Below, one piece after another: positions 46,001-53,946 of a DNA stretch of 64,000 bases (position 1 is the stretch's first letter; each line of letters starts with the position of its first letter). Source of the DNA: CAIOYC01 sp965277345 (GTDB lineage: Bacteria; Pseudomonadota; Alphaproteobacteria; Caulobacterales; Caulobacteraceae); NCBI GenBank assembly GCA_965277345.1, contig CBDICI010000001.1:72247-136246 (forward strand), read 5' to 3'. Below the pieces are notes generated by a model. That model was not told where the DNA came from. It did no database searches and saw only the letters and a program-made list of their open reading frames with translations. Position numbers and translations under genes: made by a program.

Positions 46001-46753
46001 GCGTGCTGCGCTCTCGATCATCGGCGCCAGGAGCCGCGCCACCCGCTCCACGCCCTCTTCGTCGGCGATGAGGTCCTGACGGACCTCCAGTTCCAGATAG
46101 TCGAGGCCCCGCGCGCGGGCGTGGCGGGCGGCGGAATAGTCGGTCTCGTCCATGGTATAGGGCTGGTTGTCGCCCACCACCGCCCCCGGCGCCTGGCGAA
46201 GCCGGGCCAGCATGGCGTCGGAGAAGGGCGAGTCTCCCGCGTGCAGCACGCCGAAGGTCCAGGGGCGATCCTGGCCGTTCAGGCGCGGGGTGAAGCTGTG
46301 GATGAACAGGAGAATGGCAGGCTGGGCACCGGCGGGGCGCCGGTCCAGCGCGTCGGCGATGGCCTGGTGATAGGGCGCGTGGACCTGCGCCAGCCGAGCC
46401 GCCGCCTCGGCCTGCGTCAGGTCGAGGTTTGCGGGGATGGGCGTCCCGTCGCTGACCTCCAGGATCGAGTCCGCACGTCCCGGCGCCCGGTTGCAGTCGA
46501 TCACCAGCCGCGAATAGGCCTGCGCGATCACCGTCGCATCGAGCCTGTCGCCGAGGCGCCGGCTGAGCGCGCCGGCGCCGATGTCCCAGGCGATGTGGCG
46601 CGCGAACGCCTCTGGCGGCAGGCCGAGATCGCCCAGCCGCGCCGGGACGGCGCGCCCGGCGTGGTCGCAGGTGATCAGGAACCGGCCCCCGGCGCCCAAT
46701 CGGTGCGCAATCACCGGGTCCGCGTCGATTTCGCCGAAGCGTCGCATAACCAT
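45998..46753 (-). CDS. N-formylglutamate amidohydrolase family protein
   Basis: A 251-residue enzyme of the FGase family, which removes formyl from N-formylglutamate in histidine breakdown or acts on related amides. Motifs: FLITCDHAGRAVP (metal-binding), HIAWDIGAGALSRRL, SRLVIDCNRAPG, LFIHSFTPRLNG and DYLELEVRQDLI. No hut genes are nearby, so the true substrate may differ. Start ATG 46753, with an alternative at 46747. It is divergent from the transglutaminase gene, only 30 bases away. Confidence 0.87.
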   Translation of the reverse strand: MVMRRFGEIDADPVIAHRLGAGGRFLITCDHAGRAVPARLGDLGLPPEAFARHIAWDIGAGALSRRLGDRLDATVIAQAYSRLVIDCNRAPGRADSILEVSDGTPIPANLDLTQAEAAARLAQVHAPYHQAIADALDRRPAGAQPAILLFIHSFTPRLNGQDRPWTFGVLHAGDSPFSDAMLARLRQAPGAVVGDNQPYTMDETDYSAARHARARGLDYLELEVRQDLIADEEGVERVARLLAPMIESAAR

Positions 46754-46783
46754 TGCTAAAGAATCATCGTTACCGTCGGCGAC

Positions 46784-47698
46784 ATGGCGATCCTCCATAT
46801 CAGACACGTCACCACCTATCGCTACCGCAAGCCGGTTCGCTTGGGCGAGCACCGGCTGATGGTGCGGCCCAAGGAGAGCTACGACCAGCGCGTCCTGTCC
46901 TCGGAGCTCGCCATCTCGCCCGAGCCGGCCGAGCTCCGCTATGTGCACGACGTGTTCGGCAACTGCGTCGGCGTGGTGCGTTTCGATACCCCCGCCGACC
47001 GGCTCAGCTTCGAGAGCACCGTGCTCCTGGAGCACACCCCGACCCCGCCGGCGGCCGACCCGGACGAGGTGATCGCCCAGGGCGCCGCCACCTTCCCCTT
47101 CGCCTATGGGCCGGAAGACATGCCGGACCTGCTGCGCTCCATCGAGCGGCATCACGCCGATCCCGCCCGCGCGGTGGACGCCTGGGCGCGGCGGTTCGTA
47201 AGCTGGAACGGCCGCACGCCCGTGCTCGGCCTGCTCACCGAGATGACCCGCGCCATCCACGGCGAGTTCACCTATGCACGCCGGCTGGACGCGGGTACGC
47301 AGACCCCGGCGCAGACCCTGGCGTGCGGATCGGGCGCCTGCCGGGACTTCGCCGTGCTGATGATCGAGGCGGCGCGCAGCCTCGGCCTCGCCGCACGGTT
47401 CGTCTCCGGATACATTTACTGTCCGCCGCGTTCCGGAATCGAGGCGCGGGTGGGCGGTGGCCATACGCACGCCTGGGTCCAGGTCTATCTGCCGAGCTGC
47501 GGGTGGGTGGAGTTCGATCCCACCAACGGCATCGTCGGCAACCAGGACCTGATCCGCGTGGCCGTGGTGCGCGATCCGCGCCAGGCCGTACCGCTGAGCG
47601 GGTCATGGGACGGCGCGGCCGAAGACTATCTGGGCATGGAGGTCGAGGTCGATCTGCAGGCCGAGCCTATGCCCCTTCCCATCCGTAAGGTCGCCTGA
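46784..47698 (+). CDS. Transglutaminase-like protein with N-terminal bacterial transglutaminase domain
   Basis: A 304-residue protein. Residues 1-90 match the bacterial N-terminal transglutaminase domain (HIRHVTTYRYRKPVRLGEHRLMVRP, SPEPAELRYVHDVFGN). The catalytic core has the full triad: Cys in GSGACRDFAVLM, His in GGGHTHAWVQVYL, Asp in VEFDPTNGIVG. Such proteins are often proteases or amidases acting on peptides rather than true crosslinkers. It starts at 46784 and is followed 29 bases later by a second transglutaminase-like gene. Confidence 0.92.
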   Translation: MAILHIRHVTTYRYRKPVRLGEHRLMVRPKESYDQRVLSSELAISPEPAELRYVHDVFGNCVGVVRFDTPADRLSFESTVLLEHTPTPPAADPDEVIAQGAATFPFAYGPEDMPDLLRSIERHHADPARAVDAWARRFVSWNGRTPVLGLLTEMTRAIHGEFTYARRLDAGTQTPAQTLACGSGACRDFAVLMIEAARSLGLAARFVSGYIYCPPRSGIEARVGGGHTHAWVQVYLPSCGWVEFDPTNGIVGNQDLIRVAVVRDPRQAVPLSGSWDGAAEDYLGMEVEVDLQAEPMPLPIRKVA

Positions 47699-47727
47699 CG
47701 GCCTTCGCGGCCGTTTCAGGACAGACC

Positions 47728-48531
47728 ATGAAAATCCGCGCCGGGTTCGAGATCGATTACGACTGCCCGGCCCCCGCGCCGCTGCTCCTGATGCTCAGCG
47801 TCCGGCCGGACCGGGCGGGGGACCTGATCACGCCGGACGTGCTGAAGGTCGATCCGCCGGCCCCGGTGCATCGGTATCTGGACCAGTTCGGCAACCTGTG
47901 CAGCCGGGTCCTGGCGCCGGCGGGGCTGGTCACCTTCTCCGCCGACTTCCTGATCCATGACAGCGGCGCGCCCGATCCGGTTCCCGATCACGCCATACAG
48001 CACCCGGTGCAGGACCTGCCGGACGACGCCATCGTCTATCTCCTCGGCAGCCGCTATTGCGAGACCGACCGGCTCAGCGAGATCGCCTGGAGCCTGTTCG
48101 GCGATACACCGCTGGGCTGGCCCCGGGTGCAGGCGATCATCGGCTATACCCACGAGCGCATCGCTTTCGGCTATCGCCACGCCCGCGCCACGCGCACCGC
48201 CTTTGAGGCCTATGAGGAGCGGCATGGGGTGTGCCGCGACTACGCCCACCTCGCCGTCGCCTTCTGTCGCTGCATGAACATTCCCGCGCGCTATTGCACG
48301 GGCTATCTCGGCGACATCGGCGTGCCGGTGAACGGCGAGATGGATTTCAGCGCCTGGCTTGAGGTCTATCTCGGCGGACGCTGGTGGACGGTGGACGCGC
48401 GCCACAACCGGCCGCGCATCGGCCGGATCGTCATGGCGCGGGGCCGCGACGCCACCGACGTGGCTATCGCCACCACCTTCGGCTCCACCCGGCTGGCCCG
48501 CTTCAAGGTGATCACCGAAGAGGTGGGATAG
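47728..48531 (+). CDS. Second transglutaminase-like protein, atypical active site
   Basis: A 267-residue protein of the shorter transglutaminase-like group. The Cys region reads ERHGVCRDYAHLAVAFCRCMNIPARYCTGY, normal for the fold. At the place of the usual catalytic His the sequence is DFSAWLEVYLGGRWW, so Ser stands where HAW is expected; the Asp region is TVDARHNRPRIG. The substitution may be common in this subgroup. It follows the first transglutaminase gene and the two are probably one operon. Confidence 0.88.
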   Translation: MKIRAGFEIDYDCPAPAPLLLMLSVRPDRAGDLITPDVLKVDPPAPVHRYLDQFGNLCSRVLAPAGLVTFSADFLIHDSGAPDPVPDHAIQHPVQDLPDDAIVYLLGSRYCETDRLSEIAWSLFGDTPLGWPRVQAIIGYTHERIAFGYRHARATRTAFEAYEERHGVCRDYAHLAVAFCRCMNIPARYCTGYLGDIGVPVNGEMDFSAWLEVYLGGRWWTVDARHNRPRIGRIVMARGRDATDVAIATTFGSTRLARFKVITEEVG

Positions 48532-48584
48532 GGCACGACGCGATCGGCGCCGCTGAGGATCGCCGGTCGTCTCACCTCCTATCC

Positions 48585-48602
48585 TCCCCTGCGCAGCGGG
48601 GA
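48585..48602. terminator. Hairpin between convergent genes
   Basis: TCCCC (48585-48589) and GGGGA (48598-48602) around TGCGCAGC form a short stem between the convergent transglutaminase-like and pseI genes. There is no U-tract, so the call is tentative. Confidence 0.3.
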
Positions 48603-48607
48603 AGAGC

Positions 48608-49681
48608 TCAGCCCACCATTTCCACGGTCACCGGTTCGCCGCGCCTTAGTGCGCGGGCGGCTTTTCGGCCGATGAGTTGCGGCAAGAGCTTGGGGGCGAG
48701 GCCGTAGCCGGGGCGGATGGAGCGGATGTCCGCTTCGGTGAGCGCCGTCCCGGCCGGCACGTCGCGCACCACATAGAGCGAGCGGCGGAACTGCATGTTG
48801 CCGCGCTCCACCTCGCCGCGGCGCAGTACGGGCTCGCCCAGCGCCTCCCATGCCTGGCGGCAATCCTCCACCAGACGTTTCAGCTCGTCCGGCTCCAGGC
48901 TGAAGGCGCTGTCGGGGCCGCCGTCGGCGCGAGCCAGGGTGAAGTGCTTCTCGACGATGCAGGCGCCGAGCGCGATGGCCGCCACCGCCGCCGCCGTGCC
49001 GGGCGTGTGGTCGGAAAGGCCGACCGGGCAGCCGTAGCGCTCCGCCAGCATCGGGATGGCGCGCAGATTGGCGTCGGCGAAGGCGGCGGGATAGGCGGAG
49101 ACGCAGTGGAGCAGGGCGGTGCACGCCGGGCCGCCGGCCGCCTCCAGCGCCTCGGCGATCTCCACCTCGGTGGTCATGCCGGTGGAGACGATCATCGGCT
49201 TGCCGGAGCGCGCCGCGCGGCGGATCAGCGGCAGGTCGATGGCCTCGAACGAGGCGATCTTAAAGGCCGGCGCCTCCAGCCGCTCCAGCAACTCCACCGC
49301 GCTGGCGTCGAAGGGGGAGGAGAACACGATCAGCCCCAGCGCACGGGCGTGGGCGAACAGGGCCTCGTGCCACTCATAGGGCGTCTGCGCCTCGCCATAC
49401 AGGTCGTGCAGGGTGCGCCCGGCCCAGAGGCCGCCCTCGATGCGGAAGCCCGGACCGTCGTGGTCGAGGGTGATGGTGTCGGGCGTATAGGTCTGCAGCT
49501 TGATCGCCTCGGCGCCCGCCGCGGCGGCGGCGTCGACCAGGCGCAGCGCCCGCTCCAGACTGGCGTTATGGTTGCCCGACAGCTCGGCGATGACGAAGGG
49601 CGGGCAGGCGCGCCCGATCTCGCGACCGGCGATAGCGAAAGACGTGTGGGCGAAAGGCGGGGGGGCGAAAGACGCGGTCAT
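48608..49681 (-). CDS. pseI: Pseudaminic acid synthase
   Basis: A 357-residue NeuB-family enzyme that condenses a 6-deoxy-di-N-acetyl hexose with phosphoenolpyruvate to make pseudaminic acid, a flagellin or surface sugar. The TIM-barrel part has PFVIAELSGNHNASLERAL, EAIKLQTYTPDT and VGLSDHTPGTAAAVAA with the metal-binding EKHFTL; a SAF domain closes it (RRSLYVVRDVPAGTALTEADIRSIRPGYG). The ELSGNHN form is closer to PseI than to sialic acid NeuB. The GNAT gene at 49775, divergent from it, fits PseH of the same pathway. Confidence 0.9.
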   Translation of the reverse strand: MTASFAPPPFAHTSFAIAGREIGRACPPFVIAELSGNHNASLERALRLVDAAAAAGAEAIKLQTYTPDTITLDHDGPGFRIEGGLWAGRTLHDLYGEAQTPYEWHEALFAHARALGLIVFSSPFDASAVELLERLEAPAFKIASFEAIDLPLIRRAARSGKPMIVSTGMTTEVEIAEALEAAGGPACTALLHCVSAYPAAFADANLRAIPMLAERYGCPVGLSDHTPGTAAAVAAIALGACIVEKHFTLARADGGPDSAFSLEPDELKRLVEDCRQAWEALGEPVLRRGEVERGNMQFRRSLYVVRDVPAGTALTEADIRSIRPGYGLAPKLLPQLIGRKAARALRRGEPVTVEMVG

Positions 49682-49774
49682 TCACGGTCCTTTCACCGAA
49701 GGGAGACGCTGTATGGCTAGAAGACTCGGCAAGTTTGGTTAACACTTCCCCCTCTCACTCCTTCCTTGGCGTGC

Positions 49775-49950
49775 ATGATCGAGCTTCGCGACATTGAGCC
49801 TGACGATCTCGACCGCCTGTTCCAGTGGCGTATCGAGCCGGAGGTGGACCGGTGGATGTACAGCCATCCCCCCACCTTCGAGGCGCATGAGACCTGGTTC
49901 TCCGCCTTCCTGCTGGACCCGGACCGCAAGGGCTGGATCATCACCCTCGC
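49775..49950 (+). pseudogene. GNAT acetyltransferase, 5' part only (PseH-like), cut at the junction
   Basis: About 58 residues of a GNAT N-terminus are readable: MIELRDIEPDDLDRLFQWR, EVDRWMYSHPPTFEAHETWF, then DRKGWIITLA. This fits PseH-type acetyltransferases, which acetylate the pseudaminic acid precursor. After about 49950 the homology stops and a few unrelated codons lead to TGA at 49967-49969. The acetyl-CoA-binding loop is missing. The loss coincides with the change of genome style, so the truncation is probably an assembly artefact, not decay. pseI lies divergently, 93 bases away. Confidence 0.75.
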
Positions 49951-49953
49951 GGG
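49944..49953. other. Junction between two unrelated genomic sources
   Basis: The GNAT gene loses its 3' part and the dehydratase gene lacks its 5' part at the same point. Gene families, codon habits and operon style change from alphaproteobacterial to actinobacterial here. No Ns, integrase, repeat or transposon mark the site. Confidence 0.8.
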
Positions 49954-50685
49954 TTCATCGAGTCGATGACCAAGCGCCCGTTCGACTGGGACAAGCTCCA
50001 CGAGGCGATGTGGTACATCAAGCGCGCGGCCGAGCTGCGCCAGGAGGGGTTGGAGCTGTGCCGCCGGGCGCCGACGCCGGCGACCTATTGGGACTGGGTG
50101 TCGAGCATCGCGCCGATCAACTTCATGCCCGGCAACCAGGCGCTCGTCGACTACTTCCAGGCGGTCAAGGACGAGATCGAGCAGCGGTTGCGCGACGGCG
50201 TGTCGGCGGTTCCGAACGAGAAGTACCGGCTGTACTTCGACGGGATCATGAACTGGAACAAGCTCGGCTGGCTGGCGCGCAAGACCGCCGAGATGAACGC
50301 TGCGGTTGTCTGTGGTCGCTATATCAACCACGCGTTCTGGCAGGAGCCGCACCTGATCGATGCTGACGATCCGGTGCTCGGCATGGCCCAGCACTACCTG
50401 TTGTGCCCGACCAATCATGGCGCCAAGACCCTGCGTGACCTGATGGTCCGCGACTGTCAGGACTACGGTGTCGACGGCGTCATGTTCCACGCCACCCGGA
50501 CCTGTCGCGCGTTCACCGGGCCGCAGCACGTGCTCGCCGAGCACGTGCAGAACGTGCTCGGGGTGCAGACGATGTTCTTCGAGGGCGACGTCGCCGATGC
50601 CTCGTTCTACAAGGACGAGGTGCTCGAGAGTCGCCTGGAGGCGATGCTCGAGGCGATCGACGTGCGCCGGATGAACGCCAACTAG
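49951..50685 (+). CDS. 2-Hydroxyacyl-CoA dehydratase family subunit (BcrC/BadD/HgdB type), 3' part
   Basis: The frame is open upstream of ATG 49966 into the junction (GFIESMTKRPFDWDKLHEAM), so that ATG is internal. About 244 residues of a protein normally near 400 remain. Family features: the F-I-E...T-x-x-x-F-D-W-D-x-L helix, RLYFDGIMNWNKLGWLARK, FHATRTCRAFTGPQHVLAEHV and the end MFFEGDVADASFYKDEVLESRLEAMLE. Members are iron-sulfur enzymes that remove water from 2-hydroxyacyl-CoA or reduce benzoyl-CoA by ATP-driven electron transfer. The activase gene follows, supporting the call. The N-terminal cluster cysteines are in the missing part. Confidence 0.85.
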   Translation, partial: GFIESMTKRPFDWDKLHEAMWYIKRAAELRQEGLELCRRAPTPATYWDWVSSIAPINFMPGNQALVDYFQAVKDEIEQRLRDGVSAVPNEKYRLYFDGIMNWNKLGWLARKTAEMNAAVVCGRYINHAFWQEPHLIDADDPVLGMAQHYLLCPTNHGAKTLRDLMVRDCQDYGVDGVMFHATRTCRAFTGPQHVLAEHVQNVLGVQTMFFEGDVADASFYKDEVLESRLEAMLEAIDVRRMNAN

Positions 50686-50727
50686 TAGGGAATCGGGCGG
50701 ACGCGAACGGTGTCGAAGGGAGCAGCC

Positions 50728-51678
50728 ATGACCTGGCATGCAATGGGTGTCGACCTCGGATCGACGACGGCCAAGACGGTGATCCTCGATCAGGACGGGG
50801 CCCTGGCCGCCTCCAGCGTCGTCCAGATGGGTGCGGTCAGCCGCGCCGGCGTGCGGGCCGCGATGGACGAGGCGATGACCGGCGCCGGTCTGACCGAGTC
50901 CGACATCGCCCGCACCGTGAGCACCGGATACGGGCGACGCCTCATTCCGATCGCCGACAACACGTTCACCGAGATCACCTGCCACGCGCGAGGTGCGGCC
51001 ACGCTGTGGCCGGGGGTGCGCCTGGTGATCGACATCGGCGGCCAGGACAGCAAGGTGATCGCGGTCGACGAGAACGGCTTCGTCGACCGCTTCGCCATGA
51101 ACGACCGCTGTGCCTCGGGGACCGGCCGGTTCTTCGAGGTGCTCGCCCGCGCGCTGGAGATCGAGATCGAGGACGTGGGACGGCTCGCCCTGCAGGGGAC
51201 GCGGAACCTCGAGATCAGCAGCATGTGCGCCACGTTCGCCGAGACTGAGGTGATCTCGCTGCTCGCCCAGGGCGAGGAGAAAGCCGACATCGCCGCCTCC
51301 GTGCATCGGGCGGTCGCCGCGCGGACGCTCGGCCTCGTCGCCCAGGTGGGTAAGTTGACCCCGATCGTCATGACCGGCGGGGTGGCCAAGAACGAGGCGG
51401 CGGTGCGGTTTGTCGCCGACAAGCTCGGCGTCGAGGTCCAGATCCCCGAGGATCCGCAGATCTCGGGCGCGTACGGCGCGGCCCTCATCGCGCGCGATGA
51501 GTACGCGGCCACTCGGACCGGGCAGCCGGACGCCGAGTCGTCCGACGTCGACGTCGACGTCGACATGGACGCGGGACGCTCGGGCGCGGCGCTCGATTGC
51601 GCCACCTGCGGGGTCCAGGCGGCCCAGCTGGCGCGGTTCCCGGACCCGTCTGCGATCCTGCCACTCACGCGCTCCTGA
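50728..51678 (+). CDS. ATP-dependent CoA-enzyme activase (BcrD/HgdC type)
   Basis: A 316-residue ASKHA-fold ATPase that injects low-potential electrons into the dehydratase or reductase. Motifs: VDLGSTTAKTVILD (phosphate 1), DIGGQDSKVIAVD (phosphate 2), MNDRCASGTGRFFEVLA and SSMCATFAETEVISL, whose two cysteines bind the shared [4Fe-4S] cluster at the dimer interface, and MTGGVAKNEA. The last 55 residues are an unusual acidic stretch (DVDVDVDMDAG) and a CATC pair beyond the typical end. ATG 50728 follows AAGGGAG. It lies 43 bases after the dehydratase gene. Confidence 0.9.
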   Translation: MTWHAMGVDLGSTTAKTVILDQDGALAASSVVQMGAVSRAGVRAAMDEAMTGAGLTESDIARTVSTGYGRRLIPIADNTFTEITCHARGAATLWPGVRLVIDIGGQDSKVIAVDENGFVDRFAMNDRCASGTGRFFEVLARALEIEIEDVGRLALQGTRNLEISSMCATFAETEVISLLAQGEEKADIAASVHRAVAARTLGLVAQVGKLTPIVMTGGVAKNEAAVRFVADKLGVEVQIPEDPQISGAYGAALIARDEYAATRTGQPDAESSDVDVDVDMDAGRSGAALDCATCGVQAAQLARFPDPSAILPLTRS

Positions 51679-51743
51679 CGGTCCGCCGTCGGAAACGAGG
51701 CGGGCTCGCCGGCCCTGCGCATCGTCGGCCGGTCGGTCCCCGA

Positions 51744-52403
51744 TCAGCTCTCGTACCCGGGTTCCCCCGGCAGCACGATCCGTGCCTCGTTCCCGGAGGT
51801 GAGGATCCGCGGCTGCACCGGCCGGACCTCGCGGCCCCGAGCATGCTCGATCAGCAGCTCGACGGACGCGTACTCGGCCACCTGCTCGAGCTGGCGAACG
51901 GTCGGCAGCACGAGGAGCAGCTCGTTCGCCTCGCCTGCCGCCAACGCGTCACGGGGTGAGACCCACCGGAAGTCGACCACCTCGGCTCCATCGACCGTGG
52001 GGACCGCGTCGGCGGGCGCTTGCGTGACGTAGAACCAGGTGTCGAAGCGGGTCCTGATCTGCGGCGGGGTGATCCAGCGTGCGAAGGGGATGAGCTCGGC
52101 CTCGGGTCCGAGCGCAATGCCGGTCTCCTCCTGGACCTCGCGTATCGCGGCGGCGCGCAGGCCGACCTGGCCGTCGCCGTCGGCGGGGTCGACCGAGCCG
52201 CCGGGGAACACCCAGGCGCCGCCAACGAATCGAGCGGCCGGGTGGCGCTGCACGAGGAGGACCTCGAGACGCTCGGCTCCACCTCGCAGCAGCAGCACGG
52301 TCGCGGCGCGACGGGGCAGGGTGGCGAAACCGCGATTGAGCTCGGCGCTGACCGCACCACTGGAGGCATCGACCGCCGACAGCCTCGCGTGCGGTCCGTT
52401 CAT
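51744..52403 (-). CDS. NUDIX hydrolase
   Basis: A 219-residue protein with a NUDIX box: FPGGSVDP, then a ten-residue insert and REVQEETGI, so the G-x5-E spacing is extended as in NUDT19-like coenzyme A or acyl-CoA diphosphatases. AATVLLLRGG starts the fold and RFDTWFYVTQAP and VVDFRWVSPRDAL follow. With CoA-linked genes around it, cleavage of a CoA derivative is possible but is inference. ATG 52403 is chosen as the start giving a sensible N-terminus; an open frame continues upstream without homology. It is convergent with the activase gene. Confidence 0.82.
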   Translation of the reverse strand: MNGPHARLSAVDASSGAVSAELNRGFATLPRRAATVLLLRGGAERLEVLLVQRHPAARFVGGAWVFPGGSVDPADGDGQVGLRAAAIREVQEETGIALGPEAELIPFARWITPPQIRTRFDTWFYVTQAPADAVPTVDGAEVVDFRWVSPRDALAAGEANELLLVLPTVRQLEQVAEYASVELLIEHARGREVRPVQPRILTSGNEARIVLPGEPGYES

Positions 52404-52753
52404 GGCGCCCGTCCCAGCGAGGCAGTGACAGGTTCCTGATCGGTCAGGGAAGCCGCGACCATGATCGAACGATACCGGGACCAGACACACCTGAGAGCGC
52501 TCCGGTCGACACTCGCGCAGCGGATATGGAGAGCGGCACAAAGGGCATCGCCGCCGAGCCACCGAGGGGAGGCGGCCGGTGAAATACTGAGCTGGCATGG
52601 AGGAGGTATGAATCAGCTGGACGCGACCGCGCGCCCACGGCATCCGCTTGGGCATGCCGAGCCACGCCACCGGGCCCGAGCCCCTGCCGAGCATCTCACG
52701 GGCGGGAAGCCGGCGTCCCATGACTACCGTCTGGCCATGGGGGTGCGGGCACG
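52404..52753. other. Region between NUDIX and SDR genes
   Basis: 350 bases between divergent genes. Its 3' part contains a small candidate ORF (52608-52757, listed separately). The rest should hold the two promoters; no clear boxes are seen. Confidence 0.35.
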
Positions 52754-52757
52754 ATGA
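52608..52757 (+). CDS. Candidate small ORF coupled to the SDR gene
   Basis: A 49-codon frame whose ATG is preceded by GGAGGAGG one base away (too close to be ideal). Its TGA overlaps the ATG of the SDR gene (ATGA, 52754-52757), and the SDR itself lacks a clear ribosome site. The peptide is basic (10 Arg, 5 His) with no recognised domain. It may be a leader that couples translation, or chance. Confidence 0.3.
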   Translation: MNQLDATARPRHPLGHAEPRHRARAPAEHLTGGKPASHDYRLAMGVRAR

Positions 52758-53473
52758 GCTCGGGGCGCCAGCTCAGGGCACTGGTGACGGGCGCGGGTCG
52801 CAGGGGGGGAATCGGCGAGGCGATCGTCGATCGGCTGACCCAGGCCGGAATGGATGTGGTCACGCTCGACGTCGAGCCCGGATGCACGTTCAGGGTCGAC
52901 GTCGTCAACGACGACCTCCCACCCCTCGAGGACATCGACGTGCTCGTCTGCAACGCCGCTCTCACCACGATGTTCGGAGCGGCGCACTCCATGAGGCTCG
53001 ACCGTTGGCGGCGTGACATCGACGTCAACCTCACCGGTACCTACCGCGTCATCCAGGCGTGCCTGGGTGGAATGAGGACTCGCCGGTTCGGCCGGGTCGT
53101 CGTGATCTCCAGTACGGCGGCGATCCATGGCCTGCCCGCACAGATCGCGTACTCGACGAGTAAAGCCGGACTGCTTGGAATGATGCATACGCTTGCCGCC
53201 GAGGGCGCGGCCCTTGGCATCACCGCCAACGCCGTCCTTCCGGGCATGACGGCAAGCGTCGGGATGCTGGCGATGCCCGAGGACGTCAAGGATGCGTGGC
53301 TCAACCAGATGCCGATGGGTGAGTTTGTCCACACCGAGGACATCGCCGAAGCCGTGGCCTTCTTCGCCTCTCCCGCAGCAGCGCGGATCACGGGACAGCA
53401 GCTGACCGTCGACGGCGGACATTCCCTCAATACCCTTTCGGTAACCGGTCCGCGCCTCACCGATCCGCAATGA
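52754..53473 (+). CDS. Short-chain dehydrogenase/reductase (FabG-like)
   Basis: A 239-residue classical SDR. The nucleotide site TGAGRRGGIGEAI has one extra residue in the usual TGxxxGIG; the Asp in VVTLDVEPG suggests NAD(H). NNAG is replaced by CNAAL; catalytic residues are in ISSTAAIHG and AYSTSKAGLLG. The end IAEAVAFFASPAAARITGQQLTVDGG is typical of oxidoreductases of this class. The substrate is unknown; a hydroxyacyl or alcohol of the neighbouring degradation genes is possible. Confidence 0.85.
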   Translation: MSSGRQLRALVTGAGRRGGIGEAIVDRLTQAGMDVVTLDVEPGCTFRVDVVNDDLPPLEDIDVLVCNAALTTMFGAAHSMRLDRWRRDIDVNLTGTYRVIQACLGGMRTRRFGRVVVISSTAAIHGLPAQIAYSTSKAGLLGMMHTLAAEGAALGITANAVLPGMTASVGMLAMPEDVKDAWLNQMPMGEFVHTEDIAEAVAFFASPAAARITGQQLTVDGGHSLNTLSVTGPRLTDPQ

Positions 53474-53946
53474 TCCAGAGGCGGCCCGAGCGCGTTTCGC
53501 GGAGGATCCTCTGGCGCGCGTGGCAACGGACGGCGGCACCTGCCACCGTGTTGTGGAAATCTCTAAGCGGGCATATCCAGCCGGTTGTCGCGTCTCTTGG
53601 TCTGGTCTAGAAACGTGCCCATGCGTCTGGACCACCGCCGATCGCGATGCAAGGTGTGTGACGAGCGTGTGCGGGGCGCCCTTCGTCAACCCGGACGAGT
53701 GCGGCTGCCATCGGTGACCGCGGTACCTCGGTGGCGCGCCACAGACGCTGTGCCAAGCGGCCGACAGGCGACGACTCACCGCTGACCCCGCCGGGAGCCA
53801 CGGGGCTCCCGTATTTAAATTGGACAAGGCAAGAAGAGTTAACGCACCGTTGGTGTCTCACTGGCGGCTCGCGCTCAGCATCCACATAGGGACCACTGCC
53901 CAGCGAAGTTTCAGAGCCGAGAGGCTCCGAGGAGGAGGAGAGGGAT
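53474..53946. other. Long gene-free region upstream of the ABC operon
   Basis: 473 bases with only short open frames in several phases and no recognisable domain. It contains the hairpin at 53792-53811 followed by an AT-rich stretch and must hold the promoter of the ABC transporter operon. A purine-rich AGGAGGAGGAGAGGG stretch (53929-53944) is the ribosome site of the lipoprotein gene. Confidence 0.4.
53792..53820 (+). terminator. Hairpin with AT-rich tail ahead of the ABC operon
   Basis: CGGGAGCC (53792-53799) and GGCTCCCG (53804-53811) enclose a 4-base loop and are followed by TATTTAAATT. It could end readthrough from the SDR gene, act as an attenuator, or the AT-rich part could be a promoter element. 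Confidence 0.45.

Noticed and set aside
49700..50700. Genomic island or phage insertion at the junction
   Set aside because: No integrase, tRNA, direct repeat or transposase is visible, and both flanking genes are cut at one point rather than one gene being interrupted and resuming.
53520..53785. Short frames upstream of the ABC operon with a CKVC motif
   Set aside because: They overlap in different phases, lack ribosome sites and show no family resemblance beyond the single CxxC.
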